NCBI RefSeq assembly: GCF_900497805.2
Contig: NW_020946557.1
Coordinates: forward strand, 7,161,911-7,225,910
DNA length: 64,000 nucleotides
Direction of reading: 5' to 3'
Source of the DNA: Vombatus ursinus
Taxonomy: Eukaryota > Chordata > Mammalia > Diprotodontia > Vombatidae
Of this stretch, positions 22,506-33,782 are shown in pieces (within the stretch, counting starts at the first letter, position 1; the number at the start of each line of letters is the position of its first letter). The notes under the pieces were generated by a model, which had not been told where the DNA came from, made no database searches, and was given only the letters and a program-made list of their open reading frames with translations. A program made the position numbers and the translations under genes.

Positions 22506-23640
22506 ACACTTTGAACACAGCTGATCACCCTTTTCTCCTTGGTGCTATCTCCTCTCTAGGTTTTTGTAACACTTGTCTCTCCTGGTTCTTCTTCTACCTT
22601 TCTGATCATTCTTTATCTGTCTCTCTGCTGTATCTTTATCCAGGTCTGAACTGCTAACTGTAAGTATTTCCCAAGGCTCTGTCCTGGGCCCTCTTCTCCT
22701 TTTATATTATTTCACTTGGGGCTCTCATCATCTCCCATTACTTCAATTATTGCCACTATGAAGATGCCTCTCAGATCTACTTGTCCATTCTTAACCTATC
22801 TCCTGACTGCCAAGCTCTCATCTCCAATTGCTCCAATTGCTTCAATTGCTCATCATCCAAGATCACCAATAAAATCCTTTGCTTGGCTTTTAAATCCCTC
22901 TACAGCCTGTTCCCCCTACCTAACTTTTCAGTCTTCTTACACCTTTCTCCTCTTCATATACTTTGTGGTTCAGTGACACTGACCTTCTTGCTCTTTCTTG
23001 CATATGGCATTCCCTGTCCCAACTCTGAAAGTTCTTCACAGGCTGCCCTTTCCCCTTCCCCTCCCCCCGTGCCTGGAATGCTCTCCCTCCTCATCTATAC
23101 CTCTTAGTTTTTTTGACTTCCTTCGAGTCTCAGCTAAAAGCTCATATTGTGTAAGAATCCTTTCTCGGTCTTCCTTAATCTTAATGCCTTCCCTCCAAAA
23201 CTCCAATTTATGCAATATATATCTTATTTTTACATAATTGTTTGCATGTTGTCCCCCCTATTTGACTGCAAATTCCTTGGAAGAAGGGACTGTCTTTTTT
23301 GCCTTTCTTTATATCTGCAGTCTTTAGTACAGTCACTGGTACATTCCTTGTTCAGTCATTTCAGTTATGTCCAACTTTGATCCCATATGGGGTTTTCTTG
23401 GCAAAGATACTATAGTAGTTTGCTATTTCCTCCACCAGCTCATTTTACAGGTGAGGAAATTGAGGCAATCAAGGTTAAGTGATTTGCACAGGATCACACA
23501 GCTAGTAAGTGTCTGAGGCTGGATTTGAACTTGGTTCTCCCTGACTCTAGGCCCAGTGCTCTGTTCAATGCACCACCTAGCTGCCCTGACTGTTACATAG
23601 TAGGTGCTTAATAAATGCTACTTGATTGTACTTTTTTTTG
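22506..23640 (+). mobile_element. CR1/L3-type LINE copy 2, inside L1, internally deleted
   Basis: The reverse-transcriptase region restarts ('caaggctctgtcctgggccc' near 22672), so this is a second copy. It then jumps across a deletion near 22815-22860, where the stutter 'tccaattgctccaattgc' occurs, to 'gcttggcttttaaatccctc', and on to the 3' end with 'gtaggtgcttaataaatgc'. An RTE-tailed SINE interrupts its last 60 bp. Confidence 0.78.
23345..23588 (-). mobile_element. RTE-tailed marsupial SINE with target duplication
   Basis: Antisense. The RTE (BovB-like) tail is on the left ('ttgttcagtcatttcagtta', 'ggggttttcttggcaaagat'), then the CORE-like part, then the tRNA-type head complement 'ccacctagctgccc'. 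Flanking repeats ACTGGTACAT (23335-23344) and ACTGTTACAT (23589-23598) match at 9/10. The element interrupts the CR1/L3 3' end. Confidence 0.86.
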
Positions 23641-24274
23641 CCTCCGTATGATTTTCATTATTTTTTTTCCCTAGTTCTATGAAGGAATCCTTTGGTAGTT
23701 TGATTGGAATGTCATTGAATAAGCTGGTTAATTTAGTTAACATTATAATTTTTATTACATTGACTCATTTTACCCATAAGCAATTAATATTTTTAAAATT
23801 ATTTAGGTTTCTATTTCTTGTAAATAGTGGTTTGTAGTTACATTTATGTAGTTCTTCAGTATATGTTAATAGGTCAACTCTCAAGTATTTTGTATGCTGC
23901 ATATTTATTTTTAATAGCATTTCTATTCCTAACTTTTTCTGTTGGGGTTTGTTGGTATTATATAGAAACTTTGATGATTTGTGAGGATTTATTTTATAAC
24001 CTGCAATATTACTGAAGTTATTGTTTCAATTAATTTTTAGAAGACTCCAGGATTCTTTAAACACACCATCATCTCATCAAAAAAAGTGATTTTTTTCTTC
24101 ATATATGGTTATTCTCTCAATTTCTTTTTCTGCTTTATTGCCATAATCAGTATTTATAGTACTATATTAAACAGAAGTGGTAACAATGGACATTCTTATT
24201 TAGTCCTGAATTTATTGCAAAGGATGTTATTTTATCTCAAGTATATATAATGACAGCTTTTGGTTTTAGATATA

Positions 24275-24380
24275 TTTGTTGTTGTTCAGTTGTTTTTTAG
24301 TCATGTCTGAATCTTTGTGACCCCATTTGGGGTTTTCTTGGAAAAAGATAATTGAATTATTTGCCATTACCGTCTCCAGC
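24275..24380 (-). mobile_element. RTE-tailed SINE, 5'-truncated
   Basis: Only the RTE-like tail is present ('gttgttcagttgttttttag', 'ccatttggggttttcttgg', 'ttgccattaccgtctccag'). Perfect 10-bp repeats TTTAGATATA lie at 24265-24274 and 24381-24390. It is inserted in the L1 ORF2 relic. Confidence 0.85.
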
Positions 24381-27300
24381 TTTAGATATACTATTTACCA
24401 TATTAAGAAAATTGTTTATTCCTTTGTTTTCTAGTATTTTTTTTAATGAAAAAGGTATTGTATTTGGTCAAAGGTTTTTCTGCTCCTTTTGATGTGATTC
24501 TATGATTTTTGTTGTATTTGTTATTAATATGGTTGTTTATTGTTTTCCTAATATTAAACCAACCCTATATTTTTGGTAGAAATTCAAACAGGTCATAGAA
24601 TAGAAATGTTTATTATATGTTATTTTAGCTTCATTAGTGATTAATTTAATTTTTTTGCATCAATGTTCACTAAGAATATTACTCTATAGTTCTCTTTTAT
24701 TTGGTTTTAACTCTCCCTGGTTTATATATGAAAATCATTTCTGTGTCATAGAAGTGATTTGGTTAGATTTCCTGTTTTGCTATTTTGAAAGAGTTTATGT
24801 AATATTGAAATTTATTGTTCTTTGAATATTTGAGAGAATTCACCTGTGGATGCTTTTTTTTTTTAACCTCTCAGAAGTTCATTTATGTATTGTTCAATTT
24901 CTTTCTCTGAGATAGGGTTGCTTAAAATCTCTATATCTTGTTCTATTAATTTGAATGTTTTACATTTTTGCAAATATTCTTTTATTTAATTTAAGCTATA
25001 GGTTTTATTGGCATATAGCTGGGCAAAATAGTTTTTAATAATATTCTTTATTTCTTCATTTGTTATGAATTTCTCTTTTTCCATTTTAATATTGGTAATT
25101 TGATTTTCCTCTTTCTTCTTTTCATCATATTAGCTAATGATTTATCTGTTTTAATTTTAGTCAAAAACAGCTCCTAGTTTTGTTTATAGGTTAAATTTAT
25201 TTGTTTTTAATTTTTTAATAACTTCCTTGGCTTTCAGGATTTATAGTTTGGTCTTTAATTTTTTTTAAATGTTGGTTTTCTAGAGGTTTTTAAAAATTGT
25301 ATTCTCAAATTGTGGATCTATTCTTTTTTTTTGTTTTTGAAAGTGTTTAGAGATTTACATTTTTCTTCTAAGGACTACTTTGGTTGCATCCCCCAAATTT
25401 TGGTATATCATTTCATTGTCATCATCTTTAATGAAGTTACCTATCATTCCTTGATTTGTTCTTTACATATCCAATTATTTAGGATAAAGTGTTTTAGTCT
25501 GCAGTGATTTTTAATACTTTTTTGAGCCCTTTATTTACTTTTTCATTCCACTGTGGTCATTAAATTATGCTTACAACATTTTTGCTTTTATGCATTTTTG
25601 TGAGGTTTTTATATCCTGACATGATCAAATTTTTGTAAATGTGACATATACAGTTGAGATATATGCTTGCTTTTCTATCCCCATTCAATAATCACCAAAA
25701 GTCTCTCATTTTTTTTTCTTAAAAAAATTAATTTAGGTCCATAACTTTTTTCTTGTTTATATTTTGGTTTGATTTATCCAGGGATGAAAGGGGGTAAATT
25801 GTGATCCATCATTATTATAGTTTTACTTTCCATTTCTACTTATAATTCATTTAGCTTTTCTTTTAAGTATTTAGATACTCTGTCATTTGGTACATATATG
25901 CTAACTATTAAAATCAATTCACTGTCTATGTTCCCTTTTATCACAATGTGATTTTTCCCTTTGTCTCTTTTAATTGTCTTTTTTTTTCTTTTGCTATTGC
26001 CTTATCTGAAATTATAATTGTTACCATTTCTTTTTTGTGTTTAGCTGAGACATAATAGAATGTTCTGGATTTTGCTTTTTAATCAAGACTTCTACTTCTG
26101 TTTTATGGGGGAGTTCATTTCATTCAAATTCACCATTATGATAATAAATTGTATATTTGCCTCTGGTCTATTCTTTTACTTTTTTCTCTATACTCCTTGC
26201 TCTCTTTTATTATACCTCTTAGCCTTTCTCTCTTTCCCTTTAATCTCCTCTTCACTATTCCCTCTCTAAGTTTGGGTTTATTTTGCTTATGACTAACTCC
26301 TCCCTGAACCTCCTTCCCTTTTAAATTCTCTGTATACCTCTTCCTTTTCTTATCTGTATGACCATTAAGTTAAACATATTTTTATACAAATTCTTCATGT
26401 ATGTGTATGTTCTACTCTTTTTTAAACTAGTTTAAATGAAAATGAAGTGCAAATGATGCTTGCTTCACCTATTTCTGCCATGCTTATATATACTTTTAGG
26501 TATGCAACACAGTTATGTGATAGTTTCCCTCAGCCTTCTTCTTATACTTCTCTAGTGTATCTTCCCCAATCCCTTTTCTTACAACTTTGTCAAAACATTA
26601 CAAAGCTATAGTAAAGCTATCATTAGTCAATTAACTACATTTATGACCCCTTATGACTTTGGTATTCTAAATGAATCCTTTTATCATCCCCCCATTAGAA
26701 AGTATATAATCCATCCTTATAAAGTCCCTTCTGATTTTTCACTAGTGCTTACCTTTTTATTTTTCTTTTGATTTCTGAATTTGTATTTAAGAGATTCTTT
26801 TCAGCTCTGGCTTTTTCTTTGAGGATGTTTGAAGACCTTCTATATCATTGAGGATCCATTTTTTCCTTATAATATTATATTCAATTTTGCTAGACAAGTT
26901 ATTCTTTGTTATTGACTTTTATCTTTACTATGGGAGTATCTCATTCCATGTTCTCTACTCCTTTATGGGAAAGCTGCTAAATCTTTTATGGTCCTGGCTA
27001 TTGCCCCTCAATAACTGAATTCCTTCTTTCTAGCTGCTTGCAATAATATTTCTTTTGTTTGTAAACCATAGATTGGGGTAATGGCATTCCTAAGAGTTTT
27101 CATTTGGGGGTTTCCTTCAGGACGTGTTTAGTGGATACTTTCTTTTTCACATTGCTCTCTTGTTTTAATATGTTTGAACAATTTTCTTTAATGTTTTCAT
27201 GAATTATTATATCCAAGGTTTTTTTGGTCCTAAATTTCATGTAATCCAATGGTCTTTAAGTTATCTCTCCATGATCTGTTTGCCAGATCTATTGGTTTTT

Positions 27301-27910
27301 TTATATGGGATAACTTGCATTTTTCTTTATTTTTGCAATCTTTTTCGTTTTGTTTTAATAATTTTTCTTTTGTCTTGGAGCCATTAATCTCTATTTGTCC
27401 TCTTCCAATTCCAAGGCAGTTTTGACTAGTGTTAAGTTTTATACTTTTCTGTTAAGCCATTGATTCTTTTTCCAAGACTCTGCTCCATAGCTCTTATTTC
27501 ATTTATAATATCTTTGTTAATCTCTAGCCTCCTTTATCCAAGAAATTCTGATTGGTTATGCAGACAAGCTGGTTCTTTTTTCTTTGAGGTTTTGATCTGG
27601 GTGTTTTTGAGTTATTCTCCTTTTCTGAATTTGTGTCTTGGTCATACCTAGCATTGTAAAAATCTTTAGTTGAAGCCTATTCCTATGAAGGACTAAAGGA
27701 AGGAGAGACATTTTCTTTAATTCACAGTTAAGTCCAAGGTTGCCTTCTAGTGGAACAGACTCAGCTTAGGCCTTTTTCTTTGTGGTGGGAGGGTGGTGGG
27801 ATAGGGGAGAAGGAATGTTTAAAAAATTTATTTACTTTATTGTGTGGAGGGCCTTTTTCTTCCATAATCAGCTAAAGCCTATTTTACTTCTTAACCCTCC
27901 TTTTCTTTTC

Positions 27911-28050
27911 TAAAAGGAGACTCAGAGTTGGAAAAAATTGGCCAAGGTGACATAGATAGTCATTAGCAGATCTGAGATTTGAATCCAAGTCCTATGACTT
28001 GAGATCCAGAACTCTTTCTCTTATGCCATGCCATACTTCTTCCTGTGTTT
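27911..28050 (-). repeat. Right part of the MIR-related SINE split by L1
   Basis: 'aaaggagactcagagttgg', 'ggccaaggtgacatagatag', 'gatttgaatccaagtcctat' continue the unit broken off at 19682. This gives the outer edges of the L1 insertion. Confidence 0.6.
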
Positions 28051-28239
28051 TCTTAGTAAAACCTCACACAAACCCTAGAGGAAAAATTGACATTTCAAAG
28101 GAACATAGCATTTTTCAAAACACTTCTAAAATATTAGACTAAACTAATTTGAAGATTATTATAATAATTAGTGAAATGAGAGGATGAAGTTGAGTCAAAA
28201 CCTTTGGTTTTTTTCCATTTAGCAACTCAAAAGGAAATG

Positions 28240-28384
28240 ATTTATTCTCCAACTCAGTTGTTTTGATATGGTATATCTTTCATCTTCTATTTTTTTCAAT
28301 CTTTTCACTTTGTTTTCATAATTTGTGTTGTTTCTTAGGGTCATTAATTTCTATTTGGTCCATTCCAATTTTTAGAGAGTTGGT
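28240..28384 (-). mobile_element. L1 ORF1 coiled-coil fragment, antisense
   Basis: 'catttagcaactcaaaagg' onward is weak, but 'ggtcattaatttctatttgg' and 'tccattccaatttttagag' match the ORF1 coiled-coil coding part seen at 27365-27420 and 49720-49760. A separate fragment from the L1 to its left. Confidence 0.5.
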
Positions 28385-28510
28385 GATTCCCTAAATGGAA
28401 AAGAGACCACATGGTATAATTCTCAGGCCAGAACTGAAACCTGAGTTCTAGTCTCAAATATGATATGTACTGGCTGTATGTCTCTGAATAATCGCTTGAC
28501 CTTTCAGTGC
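28385..28510 (+). repeat. MIR-type SINE fragment
   Basis: 'gagaccacatggtataattc', 'gagttctagtctcaaatatg', 'gtatgtctctgaataatcgc' are in MIR sense order. Diverged. Confidence 0.5.
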
Positions 28511-28711
28511 TCCAAGCATCTTTCACAGAGGAGGTACCTTTTGCATTGGCAGGAGAATTTTCCTCATTGGGTGCTTCCTACATGGAAGAGAATATAGTTC
28601 TGCCCCCCTTACAACAGAATACAACCAAAACTATGATCACAAATGCATTTACTTATGAATGTTTTGGAAAAATTAAGTATGATGGGAAAGCAAGCTATTA
28701 TTATCATAATC

Positions 28712-28930
28712 AGCATAGTTGGGGCAGCCAGATGACATAATAGATATAGTGCTGCACCTTGAGTCAAAAAGACCTGAATCAAAATTCTACCTGACTAGCC
28801 ATGTAAGCCATTTAGCTTGTTTGCCTTAGTTTCCTTATCTGTAAAATGGGGGTAATGTTGGTGCCTATCTCCCAGAGTCCTTGTGAGAATAGAACGAGAT
28901 AATATTTATAAAGTACTTTGAATACTAAAG
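28712..28930 (+). repeat. MAR1-type CORE-SINE
   Basis: 'ggggcagccagatgacataa', 'cttgagtcaaaaagacctga', 'gccttagtttccttatctg', 'taatatttataaagtacttt' give a nearly complete sense copy. Confidence 0.82.
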
Positions 28931-29299
28931 AGGACAGATCCACTCATTGGAATGTCCAGAAAAAATAAATCTTCCCTCCCCTTCATTCAGGAGAACTCAT
29001 TCAAAAATTTTCCCTTTTCATGTATTGTTAGAGTTATTTTCTGAATTGTGGAGGGTTTTTTTTTTGTTCTTGTTACTTCACTTATGTCTTTTCTTCTGCT
29101 TTGAAAAGTCACGTTTTCATTATGGGGACCTCAAAATACATCTAAGTCATAGGGAGGGGAACACAAAGGAAATTTTTTTTAAAAAAATCTAGAGCAAAAA
29201 TGTTTAAATTAGATCTTTATTTACACAGAAATGCACAATTTCTAGTTCTAGTATTATTTCCCATGCATTACGAGGTGTTAGCTAGTCCATACAATTTCC
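28931..29299. other. No recognisable feature
   Basis: AT-rich with T- and A-runs near 29050 and 29180. Nothing nameable. Confidence 0.4.
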
Positions 29300-29420
29300 A
29301 ATCACAGGTCACAAAACTGGAGAATTTTTACAGCTAGAAGATAGTTTAGGGGGAGATGTACTCTAATCCCTTAATTTTCTCGATAAGGCAACTGTAGCCC
29401 AGAGTGTTTAAATTAAATTA
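29300..29420 (-). repeat. MIR-related SINE fragment, antisense
   Basis: 'tttttacagctagaagatag', 'gtactctaatcccttaattt', 'ataaggcaactgtagcccag' resemble the antisense 3' half of a MIR-like SINE. Confidence 0.5.
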
Positions 29421-29789
29421 AAAAAATTTTTTTTGAGATGAACAAAACCCAAACTAGTGATACCAACAGAGCAGGATAGAATATTCCATTAAAACAAGTG
29501 ACCACAAATATGTTTTTTTCTGAATAAGACAATCATGAAATCTTTCAGTAAGGGTTGTAAAACTGGTTAAAATGTGAATTTTGTGATTCAGAGTTATTAC
29601 AATCATGACAATTCATCTTATTTCTCATAAAGTTTCTTGGCCATAGTTCATGGATAAGTTGTGATTAAAATTCTCATCTTGCAGATAAGCAAGAGGAAAC
29701 TAATTACAATCTTTTGAGTAAGACAGAAGCCTACTGGACCTTGCCAACCTCTGGGTTCTGCAGATCACAAAGACCTACTAGATTCACTG
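29421..29789. other. No recognisable feature
   Basis: No repeat or coding signal seen. Confidence 0.4.
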
Positions 29790-30020
29790 TCGCTATACCC
29801 TCCACATCTCTGGGCATTGCCACCTGATTGATAATTTTTCTGGACGTTTCTATGAGTGGATCTGGGCCTTTCCAACTGTCCTGCATCTGAACCTTCCTTT
29901 ATGTGTTGTTTCTTCCATCAAATAGAATGTGAGCTCCTTAAAAGCAACTGTCTTGTTTTTCTTTTTGTACTGCCATCACTTAATATAGTATTTGGCACAT
30001 AGTGTTTAATAAAAACTTTT
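29790..30020 (+). repeat. L2/L3 LINE 3' end
   Basis: 'caaatagaatgtgagctcct', 'gcaactgtcttgtttttct' and 'tatttggcacatagtgttta' match the 3' terminus of CR1-superfamily L2/L3 LINEs. Confidence 0.7.
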
Positions 30021-30119
30021 AAATTCATTCATTTCATTCTTTCATGAAAAAGGCTAATATAGTGATTTTTAAAAATCACTTCCCCTGTGACTATATCTTA
30101 AACTTTCTCCTGGAAAATT

Positions 30120-31490
30120 GATTGGAAAGTTGGAAATCTTCCAACTTTCTTATTCAACTGATAGTATTCTCTTCAAAGTTACCAGTGACCTCCCATTTGC
30201 AAAATTTAATGGTCTTTTCTGAATTGTCATACTTTTTGACCTTTCTGTAGCCTTTGACAAGGTCAATCACCCTTTTCTCTTGGACTCTCTTCTCTGAATT
30301 TTTCACTATTGTCTCCAGTTTCTCCTTCTAAAAGGACTCCTTAGTATCCTTTGTTGTATCTTTCTGCAGGAAATGCTCCTAACTGTGAGTTTCCTCCGTG
30401 GTACTGTCCTGAATCCTCTTCTCTTCTCCATTCATACTATCTCACTTGGTGATCTCATAGATTCCCATATGTTCAATTATGCTCTCTGTGCTGATTCTCA
30501 GATCTATTTATCCCAACTTAACCTCTCTCTTGATCTCTAGTCTTTATAACTAAATGCCTACTTGAATCTTTAACTTGTCACTTTGTAGACTTATCAAATT
30601 CAACATGTCCAAAACAGAATTCCTTATCTTGCCTCTCCACCTCTCTCTTCTTGACAGCTTCCTTATAACTGTAAAGGATACTATCATCAGTTCACAACTT
30701 CAGCATCACCACTTCCCTCCCATGTTGTTGTTGTTCAGTCATTGAGTCATGTCTAGCTCTTCATGACCTCATAGACCATAATGTTCATGGGAATTTCTTA
30801 GCAAAGATACTGGAATGTTTTGCCATTTCCTTCTTCAGTGGAGTAAGGCAAACAGAGTTAAGTGACCTGTCCAGAGTCACACAGTTAGTGAGCATCTGAG
30901 ACCATATGTGAACTCAAGTCTTCCTGACTACAGGCCTGGTGTTCTATCCACTGAACCATCTAGCTGCCTCTACTTTACTCCCACTCATCTCCTATATGCA
31001 ATCACTTTCCAAATCTTGTTGTTTATAATTTTGCAACATTTCTTGTATGTGTCTCTTTCTCTCTACTCACATAGCCACCATCCTAGTAGAGACCCTAATC
31101 AACTCACACCTAGACTATTGAAATATCCTACACATACTCTATGATCTAGTGACACTGGCTTTCTTGATATTCTATGAGCAACATACTATATCTCTTGGCT
31201 CCAGGAATTTTCTGTCTATCCCCTATGCCAGGAATGCTCTCACCTCATCTCTGCTACTAACTTCCTTGGCCTTTTTTAAGCCCCAGCTGAAATTCTATCT
31301 TCTAGGAAGTCTTTCTTAAACACTTTTAATAACTAGTACGTAAGTACATTGCTGCCTCCTGTATTCTCCAGTAAAATATAAACTACTTAAAAACAGAGGT
31401 TTTTTTTTCACTTTATGTTTGCTTCATAGTACCACACACAGTACTTTGCACACAGTAAAAGACTAATAAGTGCATATTGACATGAATTGA
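30120..31490 (+). mobile_element. CR1/L3-type LINE, sense
   Basis: Reads through 'ttaccagtgacctcccattt', 'tagcctttgacaaggtcaat' (RT motif A region, AFDKVNH), 'attcaacatgtccaaaacag', 'ctatgccaggaatgctctca' and a 3' end 'gtaaaagactaataagtgca'. No long frame survives. An RTE-tailed SINE lies inside at 30725-30970. Confidence 0.8.
30725..30970 (-). mobile_element. RTE-tailed marsupial SINE, antisense
   Basis: Tail 'ttgttgttgttcagtcattg' with 'gcaaagatactggaatgttt', central 'gagttaagtgacctgtccag', and head complement 'gaaccatctagctgcctc'. No clean target duplication seen. It interrupts the CR1/L3 LINE. Confidence 0.85.
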
Positions 31491-31516
31491 TGTATGTACT
31501 TATTTTCTCTAGAAAC

Positions 31517-31670
31517 CAGCAATCCAGGTGTGAGGTGATGAGGGCCCGAATCAGAGTGGTAGTAGTGTCACCTCACACCTGGATTGCTGCAGTAGTCTGC
31601 TGGTGAATCTGCTTGCTTCAAATCTCTTTCCATACTAATTCATTCTCCGTTCAGTCTCCAAACTGATTTT
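31517..31670 (+). mobile_element. CR1/L3 fragment with 5' fold-back
   Basis: From 31568 rightward this is sense CR1/L3 ('cacctggattgctgcagtag', 'tgctggtgaatctgcttgc', 'caaactgattttcctaaag'). From 31567 leftward the same family runs on the minus strand. A 22-bp stretch is present in both orientations, so 31517-31538 and 31568-31589 pair perfectly around a 29-nt loop. The RTE-tailed SINE at 31671 truncates the right side. Confidence 0.85.
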
Positions 31671-31923
31671 CCTAAAGTTGTTATGCAGTCATGTCTTCCT
31701 CTTCATGACCCCATTATGGGGTTTTCTTTGCAAAGATATTGGAGTGGTTTGCCATTTCCTTCTCCAACTTATTTTACAGATGAGGAAATTGAGGCAAACA
31801 GGGTTAAGTGACTTCCCCAGGGTCACAGAGCAAGTAAGAGTCTGAGGCCAGATTTGAACTCAGGAAGATGTCTTCCTGATTCCAAGCCTGGCACTCTATC
31901 CACTGTGCCACTTAGTTGCCCCA
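31671..31923 (-). mobile_element. RTE-tailed marsupial SINE, antisense
   Basis: 'gtcatgtcttcctcttcatg', 'ggagtggtttgccatttcct', 'gcaaacagggttaagtgact', head complement 'gtgccacttagttgcccc'. The outermost tail is slightly short. Confidence 0.86.
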
Positions 31924-31934
31924 GTATGTTGTTG

Positions 31935-33085
31935 GTCTTACTGTTAATTGGTACAACCATTTTGGAAGTCAATTTAAAATTATACTAAGAAAGTGACTAA
32001 AATGCACATGGCCTTTGATACAGAGATCCTGCCCTAAGGTATATATTCCAAGGAAATCAAAGCTTGAAAGGATGAATCTAAACAAAATATTTATTGCAGG
32101 ATTTTTGTAGTAGTGGTATTGAAAAGCTAGGAACAGAAGATGCCCATTGATTGGGGAATAATGAACATATTGTAGTATATGAATGTAATGGAACATCATT
32201 GTCATGTAAGAAGGAGAAAATTGACTGCTCTAAATTGCTAATAATTAGAGAAATGCAAATTAAAAGAACTCTAAGGTACCACTTCATATCCATCAGATTG
32301 GCCAACATGAAAGAAAAAGAAAATAAGAAATACTGGAAGGAATGTGGGAAAAAAGGTACACTGATAATATGTTGGTGGAGCTGTGAACTAGTCCAGCCAT
32401 TCTGGAGAACAATTTAGAACTTTGTCCAAAGGCCTATACAACCATGCATACTCTTTGACCCTGTAATACTACTACTAGGTCTATACCCTAAAGAAATCAA
32501 AGAAAAAGAAAAAGGACCCATATGTATAAAAATATTTATAATAGCTCTTTTTGTGGTAGCAAAGAATTAGAAACTGAAGGGATACACATCAATTGGAAAT
32601 GGTTGAGCAAGTTATGGTATATGATTATTATAGAATATTATTATGCTATAAAAAATGATGAAAAGGATAGTTTGAGGAAAACCTAGGAAGGCTTGTATGA
32701 ATTGATGCAAAGCAAACAGAATCAAAATAATACACACAACAACAGTGATGGTATAATGATAATCAATCGTGAAATACTTAACAGCTCCAATCAATATAAT
32801 GATCCACAATAATTCTAAAAGACTTAGGATGAAAAATTCTATCCAACTCCAGATAGAGACTGATAGACTCTGAGTGCAGACTGAAGATATTTTTTCCTCT
32901 TTTTCTTTCTTTCCTTCTTTATTTCTTTGTCTTTTTTTGCAACATGACTAATGTGGAAATATGTTTTGCATGATTTCATATGAATAATGGGTATTATATT
33001 TCTTGCCTTCTCATTGGGGAGGGAAAGAGGTGGAGGGAGGGAGAGAATTTGGAACTGAAAATAAAAACGAAAAGTGAAAAGAGTA
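31935..33085 (+). mobile_element. L1 3' end, two overlapping sense fragments
   Basis: 31935-32217 spans the L1 3' region from 'ggtacaaccattttggaagt' to 'gtaatggaacatcattgtc'. At about 32220 the sequence jumps back upstream ('gctaataattagagaaatgc', 'ccatcagattggccaacatg') and repeats the same region to the true 3' terminus ('caacatgactaatgtggaaa', G-rich block, A-rich end at about 33085). The overlap means two insertions or a partial duplication. It belongs to the marsupial L1 3' untranslated region and carries no gene. Confidence 0.8.
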
Positions 33086-33290
33086 TAGAAAATCATGGGA
33101 AGACTGAAGCACACTGATAGAAAGTGAAGTAAATAGATCCAACGAAACAATATACACAATAATTAAAATAATGGAAAAATAACAACAAAATAACTGTAAG
33201 ATGCATAATTATAATTCTTAGATGAGAAGAGGTGAGAAAATACACCTTTCTTTCTGCCTTTGAAGACATGGGAGAAAAAAATAAATATAC
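33086..33290 (+). mobile_element. L1 3' fragment of a second subfamily
   Basis: 'gaaaatcatgggaagactga', 'caatatacacaataattaaa' and 'ctttctttctgcctttgaag' resemble another marsupial L1 3' untranslated region, immediately behind the first. Confidence 0.55.
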
Positions 33291-33636
33291 TTGTGAGTTT
33301 TCTTCTAGAATATTTGTTCATTCTAACAGTCAATCAAATATAATAATTACCAAATTAAATAATTATCAAATTGAAACTTGAGAAAAGAGCCAGTTAAGCA
33401 GCAAGAATGAGGAATCATGGAGATAGCCCAACTACTTTATTGGAATCCACCAAATATTAAAAGAACCAAGGAAATCTTCCAGCATATTGTATGTATCCTC
33501 TGTGTAGGATCTATGGAAATATGGGCAAGAATACAACAGGATGAGAAGTTAAGGATGGGTTGGAATCTGTGCTTATATTGGTAAAATTAGAGATCCTTTG
33601 AAATATCAGGAGCAAGTGTTTTAAGAAAAAATTTTA
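33291..33636. other. No recognisable feature
   Basis: AT-rich, no repeat or coding signal. Confidence 0.4.
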
Positions 33637-33782
33637 GGGGGGCAGCTAAATGTAGCAGTAGATAGAGCACCAGCCCTGAAGTCAGGAGGACCTGAGTTCA
33701 AATTCGACCTCAGACCAAACACTTGACACATACTAGCTGTGTGACCTTGGGCAAGTCACTTAACCCCAATTGCCTTACCAAA
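33637..33782 (+). mobile_element. Marsupial tRNA-derived SINE with target duplication
   Basis: Sense copy of the family at 1590 and 3106: head 'ggggggcagctaaatgtagc', 'ctgagttcaaattcgacctc', 'agctgtgtgaccttgggc', 'cttaaccccaattgccttac', A-tail. AAAAAATTTTA occurs at 33626-33636 and 33783-33793. Confidence 0.88.

Larger units (their letters stand above)
19683..27910 (-). mobile_element. L1 LINE, near full length, antisense, decayed and nested
   Basis: From left to right (3' to 5' of the element) this holds: the L1 3' untranslated region (19683-20800, with 'ctctgtcagaaggtggataa' and 'ctgcatcagttcatgcaag'), the ORF2 C-terminal part to about 21317, a break filled by CR1/L3 copies, the ORF2 reverse transcriptase (about 23641-25300), the endonuclease region (about 25300-26750), ORF1 (about 27460-26860, the complement of 'gagttttcatttgggggttt' marking the RRM-to-CTD part) and a presumed 5' untranslated region to about 27910. 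Stops and indels are too many for function. Excluding later insertions the L1 is about 5.6-5.9 kb. Confidence 0.78.

Noticed and set aside
21367-23380. Cluster of plus-strand frames suggesting a coding locus
   Set aside because: All are explained by CR1/L3 reverse-transcriptase relics.
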